Assembly (NCBI RefSeq): GCF_012844305.1
Contig: NZ_JABANE010000024.1
Location: 29,662 to 93,661 of the forward strand
Source of the DNA: Flammeovirga aprica JL-4
GTDB taxonomy: Bacteria > Bacteroidota > Bacteroidia > Cytophagales > Flammeovirgaceae
Direction: 5' to 3'
Length of the DNA: 64,000 nucleotides
In this document: positions 17,895 to 29,500 of the stretch, piece after piece
Layout: each line of letters begins with the position of its first letter
Position numbering within the stretch: position 1 is the first letter of the stretch
Program-made: the position numbers and the translations under genes
The notes under the pieces: generated by a model
Told to the model about the DNA's origin: nothing
What the model saw: only the letters and a program-made list of their open reading frames with translations
The model's database searches: none

Positions 17895-20800
17895 ATGAAT
17901 TCATTCTCATCCACAAATACAGACGCTCAAAGGCTAGTCTTGGGGGGACAGTTTAACCCTTTCCCAGGACTAAGACCGTTCCGTACGGATGAAACTTTCC
18001 TGTTCTTTGGTCGTGATGGACAAACAGAAGAGGTATTATGGCGTTTAGAGAAAAATAGGTTTGTAGCCGCTCTAGGAGCCTCAGGTTCTGGTAAGTCTTC
18101 TTTGATTTATTGTGGTCTAATCCCTGCATTACAAGGGGGATTTATGGAGAAACAAGGTTCTTTATGGAATGTTTCTACCTCAAGACCCGGTACAGACCCA
18201 ATTAAAAACCTTGCACTTGCAGTATTACAGTCTACTACAACTTATGCTGAAAAATCAGTAGAAGATCAAGAATTACTTTTGAATGTGGCGATAACAATGC
18301 TACTGAGTAGTTCAAAAGGACTGGTAAACCTTGTAGAGAGGTTGCAAAAAGATGAAGGACACAATTTCCTAGTATTAATAGATCAGTTTGAGGAACTTTT
18401 CAGATTCTCTAGATTAGAGTCAGAAGACCTTTCTATGGGGATGGCTTCTGCATTTGTAAAACTATTAGTTGAAGCCACAAAGCAGAAAAAAGTTCCGATC
18501 TATGTAGTGATGACAATGCGTTCAGATTACATAGGTGACTGTGCAAGATTTCCAGAACTTACCTATCTCATCAACGAAAGCCACTATTTGATTCCTCAAA
18601 TGACGAGAGATCAAAAGAAAGAAGCGGTGTTAGGACCAATGTCTGTTGGTGGGGCTAAAATTTCTCCAAGATTATTACAAAGACTCTTAAATGATTTGGG
18701 TGATACTCAAGATCAGCTTCCTATCATGCAACACGCATTGATGAGAACTTGGGAGTATTGGAGTTCGCATTCAGATGATAATGATGAAGTCGATGTCTTT
18801 CATTATGAGGCCATCGGTGGAATGGGAGAAGCTTTATCACAACATGCTGATGAAGCGTACCGTGAGCTATCTGAAGAAGAGAAATTAATCTGTGAGAAAT
18901 TATTTAAGGCATTAACGGAAAAAGGAGACGATGGTAGAGGTATCCGTCGTCCAACAAAACTTAAAAATCTAGCTCAAATTGCTGAAACGGAAGAGGGTGT
19001 TGTTATCAGTGTGGTTGACCGTTTTAGAAGTTCAGGAAGAACTTTATTAATGCCTGATCAGAGTGTAACTGTGATCAGTGATACTGTTGTAGATATTTCC
19101 CACGAATCGTTGATGCGTGTATGGATACGTTGTCGTGATTGGGTGGATGAAGAATATGAAGCTGTAAAAATATACAAACGCCTTGCTGAAGCCGCATCAA
19201 TGTATCAGCAAGGAAAAGCAAGTTTATGGCGTCCGCCAGATCTTTACATTGCCATTCAATGGAAAGAAAGATTCAGACCAAACCTAGCTTGGGCTATTCA
19301 ATACGAACCGTCTTATGAAAGAGCGGTAACTTTCTTGAAATCCAGTCAAGAAGAATATGAAGAAGAGCAAAGAGTAAAAGAAAGGTTACAGAAAAGAATT
19401 GTCAAGCGTACCAAAGTGATTGCACTCGTTTTAGCGGCTGCAACTATTGGTGCGATTATGCTTGTAATTTTTGCTCAAATGAAAGCAAGAGATGCTGAAA
19501 TAGCGGCGATTCAAGCCACTGAGTTTGGTGAAAAAGCGAAGGAAAGTGCTAGAATTGCTGAGGAGCAAAAGAAAAAGGCCGAGGCACAAACAGTACTAGC
19601 GGAGCAGGCGGCAGACGAAGCGCGTAAACAGACAGAAATTGCACAAGCAGCAAAAGATTCGGCTGATTATCAGAAGAATGTTGCATTAAGGCAGTCTGAG
19701 AGAGCACGTCTAGCTTTAGTAGAGGCGGAGAGACAAAGACAATTGGCTGATGCTGAAAAAGATAAAGCCACATTGAATGCTAATATTGCAGATAGAAAAT
19801 CGAAGGAAGCTGAGTTGCAAAAAGAAGCGGCAAATCTTGCGAAAGCAAATGCTGATACGCTTCGTTTCCTTTCTATTGCACAGGCATTAGCCGTAAAATC
19901 ACTTCAATTAAAAGATCCGGAGCAAAAGGCATTATTAGCCTCTCAAGCTTATGGATTCAATAAGCAGTACAAAGGGCTTGATCCAAACCCCGATGTATAC
20001 CAAGGTTTGTATCAAGCAGTAAAAGGCTTCAAAGGAGATGATTTTAACTTGATGAAAGGTCACAAAGATTATGTGAGAACATTGTTTTTTGACCCGGAAT
20101 TAAACCTTTTATATTCAGCAGGTTCAGACGGTGCTATTCATAAATGGCAAAATGGTAGTTTAGAATCTGAATTGATTGCGGAAAATCAAGGTGTTATTCG
20201 TGGTTTGCTCGTTTCAAAAAACAAAGGAAGAGCGGCTATTTACACCGAGCAAGGTCAAATGACTATTTTCAGCTATCCTGAATTTAAAGAATTGAAAAAA
20301 GTCAGTGTCTCAAAAGGACAGCTTTGGACAGGTTCATTTGATCAGTACGGCGATAGAGTATTTTTGGCTGGGCAAACACAAAAAGTGTATGCAGTGGATA
20401 TGGAAAGTTTTGCCGTAGCAAGCTTTGTGAAAACTACTTCAAGAATTACGAAATTACAGGTTTCTAATCTGGATGGAAGTATATGGGGGATGTTAGAATC
20501 TGGAGCCGTGATGAAATGGTGTCCTGATGGTGGCTGTGATGAAACATTGGTTTATGCAGATCAAAAAATTACAGGTACAGCCCTAGCATTTTCTGACGAT
20601 GGGAAAACTGTAGCTTTAGGTTTTGAAGACGGTAAATTGATCCTTTGGGACCGAATTACTGGTACTGAGATTGATAACTTGCAGGGACATGACACACGTG
20701 TTACTTCCCTGAAGTTTGATAATGAACGCAAGCGACTTGTAAGTACAAGTTTAGACGGATCAGCCAGAATCTGGAATATTGAAAAAGGTAGAACCAATGA

Positions 20801-21047
20801 ATCGCCAATTATATTAAATGATTTAGGAGCTTGGGCTTCTGAAGCTTCATTTGCTGATCATGGTAAAACATTATTTGTAGGTACTTCAGGACATGATTTG
20901 AGAAGATATGAGTTGGATATTCCATCATTATCTGACAATGTGTGTTCTTTAATGCCTAGAAAAGAAATGACGCAAAAGGAGTGGGACAGATATGTAGGGG
21001 AAGGTATTGACAATAGAAATGTTTGTAGTGGATTGGACATCAACTAA
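17895..21047 (+). CDS. Membrane-anchored nSTAND1 NTPase with coiled coil and WD40-like propeller
   Basis: The 1050-residue protein begins with the nSTAND1 signature PFPGLRPF...FFGRDGQ, Walker A GASGSGKSS (61-69) and Walker B FLVLIDQFEELFRF. A helical STAND region runs to about residue 500. Next come one hydrophobic segment (about 507-530, VIALVLAAATIGAIMLVIF), a long Ala/Glu/Lys/Gln-rich coiled coil (about 535-660) and a C-terminal propeller. Its clearest WD blades are GHKDYVRTLFFDPE...KWQ, ALAFSDDGKTVALG...LWDR and GHDTRVTSLKFD...IWN. STAND proteins are ATP-driven switches. With one membrane span, the NTPase and the propeller should lie on opposite sides of the inner membrane. Genes of this kind are sometimes labelled Hat/HatR; that name carries no proven function here. 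Confidence 0.85.
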   Translation: MNSFSSTNTDAQRLVLGGQFNPFPGLRPFRTDETFLFFGRDGQTEEVLWRLEKNRFVAALGASGSGKSSLIYCGLIPALQGGFMEKQGSLWNVSTSRPGTDPIKNLALAVLQSTTTYAEKSVEDQELLLNVAITMLLSSSKGLVNLVERLQKDEGHNFLVLIDQFEELFRFSRLESEDLSMGMASAFVKLLVEATKQKKVPIYVVMTMRSDYIGDCARFPELTYLINESHYLIPQMTRDQKKEAVLGPMSVGGAKISPRLLQRLLNDLGDTQDQLPIMQHALMRTWEYWSSHSDDNDEVDVFHYEAIGGMGEALSQHADEAYRELSEEEKLICEKLFKALTEKGDDGRGIRRPTKLKNLAQIAETEEGVVISVVDRFRSSGRTLLMPDQSVTVISDTVVDISHESLMRVWIRCRDWVDEEYEAVKIYKRLAEAASMYQQGKASLWRPPDLYIAIQWKERFRPNLAWAIQYEPSYERAVTFLKSSQEEYEEEQRVKERLQKRIVKRTKVIALVLAAATIGAIMLVIFAQMKARDAEIAAIQATEFGEKAKESARIAEEQKKKAEAQTVLAEQAADEARKQTEIAQAAKDSADYQKNVALRQSERARLALVEAERQRQLADAEKDKATLNANIADRKSKEAELQKEAANLAKANADTLRFLSIAQALAVKSLQLKDPEQKALLASQAYGFNKQYKGLDPNPDVYQGLYQAVKGFKGDDFNLMKGHKDYVRTLFFDPELNLLYSAGSDGAIHKWQNGSLESELIAENQGVIRGLLVSKNKGRAAIYTEQGQMTIFSYPEFKELKKVSVSKGQLWTGSFDQYGDRVFLAGQTQKVYAVDMESFAVASFVKTTSRITKLQVSNLDGSIWGMLESGAVMKWCPDGGCDETLVYADQKITGTALAFSDDGKTVALGFEDGKLILWDRITGTEIDNLQGHDTRVTSLKFDNERKRLVSTSLDGSARIWNIEKGRTNESPIILNDLGAWASEASFADHGKTLFVGTSGHDLRRYELDIPSLSDNVCSLMPRKEMTQKEWDRYVGEGIDNRNVCSGLDIN

Positions 21048-21058
21048 ATTTTTAGACT

Positions 21059-22123
21059 TTGTATTTTTTTAAAACTTCAATCAGATTTTTTTTATTTCTA
21101 CTTCTATTTACGCAAACCATAGGAAGTAGTATCGCTCAAAGTTGTGAGGAATTATATGTGCGTGCCAATGCCATGTATCTCGAGGGAAAACTCTTACAAG
21201 TGCCTCTTGAGTTGGAAGAATGCATCACTTTAGGTTATGAAACGGAGGCCAAACAAACAGCAGCAAGAAGGCTTGTAATTTTATCCTATCTCTATTCCGA
21301 TAAATTGCCAGAAGCAGAAGAGGAAATGCTGAACCTTTTGAAGGAATACCCCGAGTATAAACCTGCTAAAGCGGATCCAGCGGAATTAAAAAAGCTTTAC
21401 GAAAAGTTCAGAACAAGACCCATAATGACTTTTGGTATTTTGGCAGGCTTGACTTACAATCAGGCATTTGTTGATCAAACTTATGGAGTGGGAAAAGAAA
21501 GTTTGCATGAAAATGTACAGTACAATCCAAAAGTAAATTTCAAAGTTGGAGTATCCTTTTCTTATTTACTCAGCAAGCAATTTCAACTTAATATATCGCC
21601 TTCTTACGAGAATATTACTTTTGAAACGAATGAGAAAGCATTGGATTTTTCTTCTACAGTGATGACGGAGAATCAATCTTGGCTCCATGTTCCTGTGATA
21701 TTGAGATGGGTGATTGCTCCCAATACACAACTCAAACCCTTTATAGGAGTAGGAGGAGCAATGAGGTATTTACTTTCCGCTAACATTGAAGGTGCTCAAT
21801 CTTTTGATGAAAGCGGTATTGCAGATATTGAACCTTCACCAATTGACATCAAAGATCAGCGAAAAGAAATGCTTTATGAGGCAACCGCCCAAATTGGTTT
21901 TCAAATTAAATCAAGGATGACACATTGGGATATTTTTGCCACTTATACTTATGCTTTATCAACTTTCAATAAGCCTAATACTAGATATGATAATCCAGAG
22001 CTGATTTTCAGTTATGGTTTTGTTGATAATGACACAAGGTTAAATGTGTTAGCACTAAATATTGTATTTTCTTATGATTTCTATAAACCTAAAGTACTTA
22101 GGAAATACAAAAATATCGACTAA
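21059..22123 (+). CDS. Outer-membrane beta-barrel protein with helical N-terminal domain (TTG start)
   Basis: The only start that gives the full signal peptide is TTG 21059 (MYFFKTSIRFFLFLLLF...IAQS); the first in-frame ATG lies beyond residue 35. An N-terminal TPR-like helical part (about 28-115) is followed by alternating strands typical of PorT/OMP_b-brl barrels (FGILAGLTYNQAF, FKVGVSFSYLLSKQFQLNIS, LKPFIGVGGAMRY, LNVLALNIVFSYDF). The start lies eleven bases after the STAND stop, so the two are co-transcribed. The protein probably sits in the outer membrane and may be the envelope partner of the STAND propeller. Confidence 0.75.
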   Translation: MYFFKTSIRFFLFLLLFTQTIGSSIAQSCEELYVRANAMYLEGKLLQVPLELEECITLGYETEAKQTAARRLVILSYLYSDKLPEAEEEMLNLLKEYPEYKPAKADPAELKKLYEKFRTRPIMTFGILAGLTYNQAFVDQTYGVGKESLHENVQYNPKVNFKVGVSFSYLLSKQFQLNISPSYENITFETNEKALDFSSTVMTENQSWLHVPVILRWVIAPNTQLKPFIGVGGAMRYLLSANIEGAQSFDESGIADIEPSPIDIKDQRKEMLYEATAQIGFQIKSRMTHWDIFATYTYALSTFNKPNTRYDNPELIFSYGFVDNDTRLNVLALNIVFSYDFYKPKVLRKYKNID

Positions 22124-22139
22124 ACAACTACAAGAAATT

Positions 22140-23339
22140 ATGACAATGCGTTTTATACCAATTTTTTTATTGCTTAGCTTTTTTCTAGGATGTGAGGAGG
22201 TAGATTCCTATAAATCTGGAGAAACTTATATCAAATTTTTCGGCACATCAAGTAAGGAACAGGGAGTTGATATTATTTCACTTTCAGACGGCTATTTATT
22301 GCTGGGAAATACAGAGTCTTCTTTATCAGGCTCTTCAGTAATGCTTGTGAAAGCGGATAAAAAAGGAAATGAAGAGTGGCAAGCTGTATATGAAGGTGAT
22401 CTTAATGAGGATAAAGCGGTAGGGATGATTCAGCTGGAAAACGACAATATTGTTATTCTTTCCAATAGAAATGATACTACTGGAATATTGAGTTACACAA
22501 AACCTGATGGAAGTGACCTTAATGAAAATGAACCGATTGTTTTAAAACCTACTACAGAAAATATTCAAGTCAGATATAATTCCATTGAGCCTTTGACAGA
22601 AGGAGGTTTTCTTATTGTTGGAGAAATCAAAAACCCTCAGAATGAATGGGATATGTTGAGTATGAAGTTGGATGACAATGGAACGATTATCTGGGAAAAA
22701 GTAGAAGGTTATAAAGGGGATGAAGGCTCTGATGATTTAGGGAATGCATCTGCAGAAGATGGCGCTCAGTTTTATTACCTATTTGGTTCTGTAGATATCC
22801 TCAAAGTAAACAGTAGTTCAGAGGAGGTTGTTGTCTCAGATATGCGTACTGTTAGTGTAAACCGTTTGGGTAATATTGTTTGGGATAAACAGGTTTCTAC
22901 TTTTGAAAATGAATATGGAGTGGCCATTAAAAATTATAATGGAGACTTTTATATTCTAGGCCGAAGAGAGTCATCTGCAACAGATAAAGATATTATTTTT
23001 TCACAATTGGATGCCAATGGAAATGCAGGAGCACTAATCGAATATGGAGGTAATGGGATTGATGTCGGTAATGACATGATTATCACTCCATCGGGCATTT
23101 TTATTACAGGAAGTTCCAATCAAAACTCTGGAAGCGAAGATATTTTAGTGCTTAAATTAAACTTCCAAGGGGAAGTAATATGGCAGAGCACTGCAGGTTA
23201 TGAAGGTGTGGATTTCGGGTCCAAAATTTTGATTGAAGAAGATAATTCTATTGTTGTTGTAGGGACTGGATTTTTTGGAAACAACGATAAAATTTGTCTT
23301 TTAAAACTAGACGAGTCAGGTAATTTATCAAAACTATAA
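22140..23339 (+). CDS. Lipoprotein with repeated propeller-like blades
   Basis: ATG 22140 (or 22146) gives a lipoprotein signal with lipobox FFLGC. The frame extends upstream into the preceding gene, but those codons lack sense as a signal. The rest has repeats of the type G..DI..LKLD..G...W....G, for example LVKADKKGNEEWQA, SMKLDDNGTIIWEK, VNRLGNIVWDKQ and LKLNFQGEVIWQS, as in delta-60-type beta-propeller proteins. It is likely anchored in the outer or inner membrane facing the periplasm or surface. It starts 16 bases after the barrel gene. Function is unknown. Confidence 0.75.
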   Translation: MTMRFIPIFLLLSFFLGCEEVDSYKSGETYIKFFGTSSKEQGVDIISLSDGYLLLGNTESSLSGSSVMLVKADKKGNEEWQAVYEGDLNEDKAVGMIQLENDNIVILSNRNDTTGILSYTKPDGSDLNENEPIVLKPTTENIQVRYNSIEPLTEGGFLIVGEIKNPQNEWDMLSMKLDDNGTIIWEKVEGYKGDEGSDDLGNASAEDGAQFYYLFGSVDILKVNSSSEEVVVSDMRTVSVNRLGNIVWDKQVSTFENEYGVAIKNYNGDFYILGRRESSATDKDIIFSQLDANGNAGALIEYGGNGIDVGNDMIITPSGIFITGSSNQNSGSEDILVLKLNFQGEVIWQSTAGYEGVDFGSKILIEEDNSIVVVGTGFFGNNDKICLLKLDESGNLSKL

Positions 23340-23507
23340 CTTTTTTATCTTAACATACGTTTACAAAATAGTTGAAATTATTTAACTTAAAGGGAACTGT
23401 TAAGATCTTTCTATAAATATTGCTTTTTTCTATACTTTTATTTTACGCTCACAACTTTTTTAGAAGGTCAATCACCCTAAATGACAGACATAATTAAGCT
23501 ACATACT

Positions 23508-26500
23508 ATGAATAAATTTAGTCTACGATTTCTGATCCTAACACTATATATTAGTGTGTTTTTTTTTACTGCATCAACCATAAATGCACAAACACTTACG
23601 CATTCAGATAATACTTATTTTAATGCAGGAACTACTGTCATATGGACATTAGAAGAAGAGTCTGCAGGTGATTTTACAGGAGATCCTTTTGCTTCGGACT
23701 TTGATCTCATTGTGAAATCAGGTGTCGATGGAAGTATTTCTTCCGAAGGATCTTCTTTAGTGAGTGTAGCCACTGTGGTATCTACAAAAGAGTATACAAT
23801 CACTATTGATTTGACTTCTTATTCTTTATCAAACAATGATGAATTTACCCTTTATTATGAAAATGAAAGTTTTGAGACAATAATATCTCCTAATACCTAT
23901 ATTTATGATGATGAAGACCCTGATAAACCTACTTTCGAACTTCAGTCTACATCACTTACTGGACAATTTGAAAGTAGTGTCTACTATACTACAGAGACAG
24001 AACCTATTTTTGATGTCACTGATGTAGAGGAAGGTCATGAAATAGAACTATTCGTAGGTGCAGACGATTCACAAGATATAGAAGGTAGTGCTTCAGCTAC
24101 AGATAATACACTAACAGCTAAAACTCTTTCAACCCCTGCAGTATATACCTATTATGTAGTTGTAACAGATGAAGCAGGAAATACAGTAACTTCTGATGAT
24201 ATTGTAATTGATTATGCCGATGTAGAAAATCCATTGCCAGTTGCAATTACTGATTTGACTATTGATAATAATCCTGAAAGCTCAGAAGATGATGTGACAA
24301 AGAATGCAGATGTTGACCTAAAGTTTGATGGACTGACTGTAGCAAGTCCTGAACATGAACTTATTATATTAAACAGTTCCGATGAAGAAATTGCAAGAAC
24401 TACTGTAGATGCAACTACTGAGAATATCATATTACCTACTTTGGCAGATGGTACACATACTGTTACTTATTATTTTGAAGATATTTATGGTAATGTTTCG
24501 GATGAAACTGATTTTACGTTTACCATTGATACAGAAGCTCCTTCTATTTTATCATCAACAATAGCAACAGGATATGCAACCAATACTCAATTGGCAGTTA
24601 CACCAGATGGTGATGCCACTACAGATGATGTTACAATAACATTTGAAACAAGTGAAGAATTAGCAGAGTTGCCAAAAGTAGAATTTAGTTCTGATTTTCC
24701 AACCGTAAATAATCCTTCAGGTAATAATTTTAACGTCACTAAATCAGATTTAGATTTATCATCTTATGCAGCTGTACCCTTTGAAATAACAATAAAAGAT
24801 ATTGCTGGCAATACAGCTACAATTACCACCACCACTGACGGTTCGGTGGTTTATACTTTTCCTGATATCGTCAATAAAATTCAAACTTCAGATGCGTTAG
24901 AATATTGTGATGCATCTTCTTCAGTCGCATTTACAAAAGATGGAGAAATTACAGGAGGCGATGATAGCTATACAATAGCATGGGAAGTAAATATTGATGA
25001 TGCAGGTTTTAACTCTATTGGAGTTATTAGTGAGGAGTACACAGAAAATGCTACTTTATCGGCAGGAACTTATGAATACCGCAGAGTAGTTTATTCTCAA
25101 GGAATTGCTTTTCCTTCGAATACATTAAAAATAATTGTTGAAGATAATGCTATTACCAATACGATCAGCGGACCATCTCCTGCTAACTATTTCACAAGTA
25201 CAATAGCTGAAGATATTATTACAATTACAGGTAATACAGATCCTGATTATACCTATGAATGGGAATACTCAACGGATGGAGAAAATTGGTCTACAATTGC
25301 TTCTGAAACAGGAGAAGACCTTACTTATGGAGAAGCAATAAATACTTTAGGCGATCATCATTTCAGAAGAAAAGTGACGGATGGTCCATGTATTTCTTAC
25401 TCTGATGAAGTAATTATTAATTTATATGATCCTATCGTTAATAATATACAGAATGACGGAAACGCAGTGTATTGTTCTGGGGCTCCGGAAGTACAGTTTT
25501 CTACTGAAGTAGCTGTTTCTGGTGGCGATGGATCTTATACTTATGATTGGTGGAGAAAAGAAGATACAGGCTCAGATACTTATGCTTCATTAGGTGTTGA
25601 TACAGAAAGCTTAACGGATAACTCAAGTTTGTCAACTGGTACTTACACTTATAAAAGAACAATAACTAGTGCAGGAGAAACAGTAGATTCAGATCCAATT
25701 ACAATTACTGTTTATGACGAAATTACTGGGAATACAATAGTAGTTCCAGCAAAAACAGTTTATAATGGAGAAATAGCAACAGGTACTATTCAATTGAATC
25801 CTGGAACTGCATCTGGAGGTGATGGAGCATTGAAGTATCAATGGCAATATTTCTCAGGTTCTTGGCAGGATGCAGATGCTTCAGTTAATTACACACATAA
25901 TGCTACTGTATCAGATGGTACTGAAATAAAATTCAGAAGAATTGTAACGGATGATTTAGGGGAATGTGAATCAATATCAAATGAAATTACGATTACTTCA
26001 CTTCCTGCAATTCAAAATACAGTGGCAGTAGTTGGTAATAGTAAATACTGTGAGACTTTCTCAAGTTTTGAAATACAAAGTACGGCTTTGAGTGGAGGTG
26101 ATGATGAATACACGATAAAGTGGTTCAGAGAAAAAAATAATGAAGGAGCTAATGAGTTAACAGGAGAAACCAATCCAAATTTTATTGAGACAGAAGCTTT
26201 AACGGCAGCTACATATACTTATACACGTCAAGTAACTTCAGGTGGAAATACAGAGACATCTGATCCTGTGGTTATCACTATTGATGCAGTTCTAGTAAAT
26301 GAAATTAATGATATATCACCAAATATCTTCTATGATAAGATTCCTACAACTTTTGTTATTAGTAGTAAAAGTGTTGCAGGAGGAGATGTTAATAATGCCT
26401 TTGTTTGGGAAATTAAGGTTGATGAAAATAATTGGACTGCAACAGCTATTGTTACAGAAGATTTTAAAGATTACACCGAAATCACTGCGCCTGGAACTTA

Positions 26501-29500
26501 TAAATTCCGAAGAAAATTAACTTCTGACCAATGTGGTGATTTATATTCAGATGAGGTTACTGTAGTGTTGTACAGTTCTCTTCAAAATGAAATTGAAGTA
26601 GATGGAGGTGTTTTAGCGTATTGTGAGACTTTTTCAAGCTTTGAACTTAAATCGAAAACATTAAGCGGAAGTGATGGTGATTATACTTTTGAATGGTATA
26701 GAGAAAAGAATTCTGAAGGAGCAGTTAAATTGGCAGGTGAGATGAATTCAAATTTTATTGAAACAGGAGCATTAACGTCTGGAAAATATAAATATACTCG
26801 TAAAGTGATTACAGCATCGAGTGAATTGACTTCAGCGGAAGTTGAAATTACGATAGATGCCTTAATAGAAAATGAAATAAAAATTCCGCCTACAGAAATA
26901 ATCTATTATGATAAAATTCCAACCACTTTTATTATAGAAAATCAGAAAGTAGGAGGAGGAAACACTGATGATGGTTATACCTATGTTTGGGAGAAGAAGG
27001 AAGGATTAAACAATTGGACAGCCACAGGTATTACAACACAGGATTTTTCAGGATATGGTGAGATCACTACACCTGGAGTTTATAAGTTTAGAAGAAAGGT
27101 GACTTCTGGAGCATGTGGGGAATTATATTCTGATTCCTTAACTGTGAATCTTTATGAATCAGTCCAAAATGCAATTGCTATCAGTGGTGGTAATAATATC
27201 TGTGAAGGTTATTCTAGTTTTGAAATAGAAACTTCAACATTAAGTGGAGGTGATGGTAATTATACTTTTAAATGGTATAAGAAGATTGGAGACGGTGGAT
27301 CAGAAGATTTGATGGGAGGTGAGGAGAATGAAAATCTCATTGTAACAAATTCAGAGTCAGAAGGGAAATATACTTATTTCAGAGAAGCTATTTCAGCAGG
27401 TCAGACTATAAAATCCACAGGTGTAGTAATCAAAATTCAAGGAGCATTAAAAAATTCAATTGATGATCCAGTAACAAGTGTTTATTATGGTGAAATCCCT
27501 GGAAATGCTATTGTAATCAACAACATAGAAGTGGATGGTGGAAATAATACTTACACCTATGACTGGGAAATATATGATGGAAGCAATTGGAATTCAACAG
27601 GTATTAGTACACAGAATTTTTCAAATTTTAGTGTTAAAATAACAACAGCCGGTGAATACAAGTTTAGAAGAAAAGTAACTTCAGGAAAGTGTGGTTCTTC
27701 TTATTCAGAAGAAAAGACTATTATACTTTACCCTATTATTTCGAATTCTTCTATTACCCTTCAGTCTGCAGCTGAAACATGTATTGGTAGTCAGATATTT
27801 ATAGCAGGAACTACTCCTAATGGAGGCGAAGGAAATTATACCTATCAGTGGTTGAAGCAAAATAATGACGATGCAATGCCATCTTTCTCTCCTACTACTG
27901 TAACTACACCATTTTATTTTGATGATAATGTTTCTGAGGCAGGGAACTTTACTTTTAAAAGAGTTGTTACTTCAGGTTTGATTAATGACGATGCCCTGAA
28001 TAATGTTGAGGATGTGGTTGTCAACGCAGCTCCTGTAACTCCAACTTTAATACCAACAGACGGTTCAAGTTACAGTAATGGTGCACAGGTAAAAGTAACA
28101 TTAGATATAGATGGTATTACTACTTTTTATTGTTCTGGAAATGGAGTGGTAAGCAACGGCGATGGCTCCACTAACAATACTTTCTATCCTGCATTGGCAG
28201 GGTTGGGTGACCATACTATTACCTATCATATAAAAGTAGGTACTTGTATCTATACTCATACTTCTACGATCAGGGTATATGATGGTTCCCAGCCTTTTAC
28301 GGAATTATCTTATGATATCTGTGAAACGGGTTCTAGTATTGATATTGATATGACTGATGGAACTAAAGTGAATGTTCCTGATGAGATCAAGAACAATTAT
28401 AAATTGATAGAAACGGTGTTGATTGATAGTAAAGGAGACCCGATTTTCAGTTATGGAAATAGTAAAAATTTCACATTTAAGCCAACGGATGGATTAGAAA
28501 GTGATGATGTAGGAACGTCTAAATTGATCACCTTAAAAGCAATTTATCTTCATAGCGATCCACTAAACGGTGGAATAAAAGACCTATCTCAGGAGATATT
28601 ATTAACTTTTGAACCTACTCCTCCAATTATCGAAGATGGTAATGTTTTTAATTATTGTTTTGATGGTGAAGCTATTCGCAAATTGAAAACTGTAGATGCC
28701 ATTGGCGTCATTGAGTGGAGAGAAGTAAAAGGGGGTGCTGTTTTAGAGACTGGATATGAGTTTGATCCAGGGATTGTGAAAGACGAAAGTAGTGATATTA
28801 CAAAAACATATTATGTCACACAATCGATTAATGGGTGTTCAAGTGAAGCGGTTGAAGTAACCATCAATAGTTACAGACAAACAGAAGTACCAACATTAGT
28901 AAATCCAGGTCCATTTGATATATGTGAAGGAGATCCAATGCCAACGCTTGAAACAGATACAGGTGATAATATCAAATGGTATTTTGAAGGTGAATTAGTA
29001 GGAGATCAATCTACTTTCATTTCAGATATATCAACAGAAGGAATTGATAAGAAAGACCCTAAAAAGTTCAAAGTCACATCAACAGTAAATGATTGTGAAA
29101 GTGATGAGGTGGAAGTAGTAGTGAATATTATCCCCAAACCATCATTACCTGAAGTGGCTGGCCCAGTAAAGAATTATTGTGCAGGTGCTGTGGATCTAGA
29201 TGATTTAATGGTGAAATCAGATGGTCCTTCAACATTTACATGGTATAGTGATAGTGAATTAAAAAACGTAGTAGATGGCTTTACTTCTACTAATTTAGAA
29301 ATTCCAGATGCTCCTGCCTCTGTTGATGGTACACAAACATTTCGCTATTGGGTAGTGAAAACAAAAGAAGGATGTAATAGTGATGCCCTTCAAATCAGTT
29401 ATGATATTTATGAAAACCCTCCTGTACCTACTCTGGTAAAAGATGTTTTTGATATTTGTGCAGGAGATAGCCCTGAAAAAATTCAGACTACAGGTTCTAC

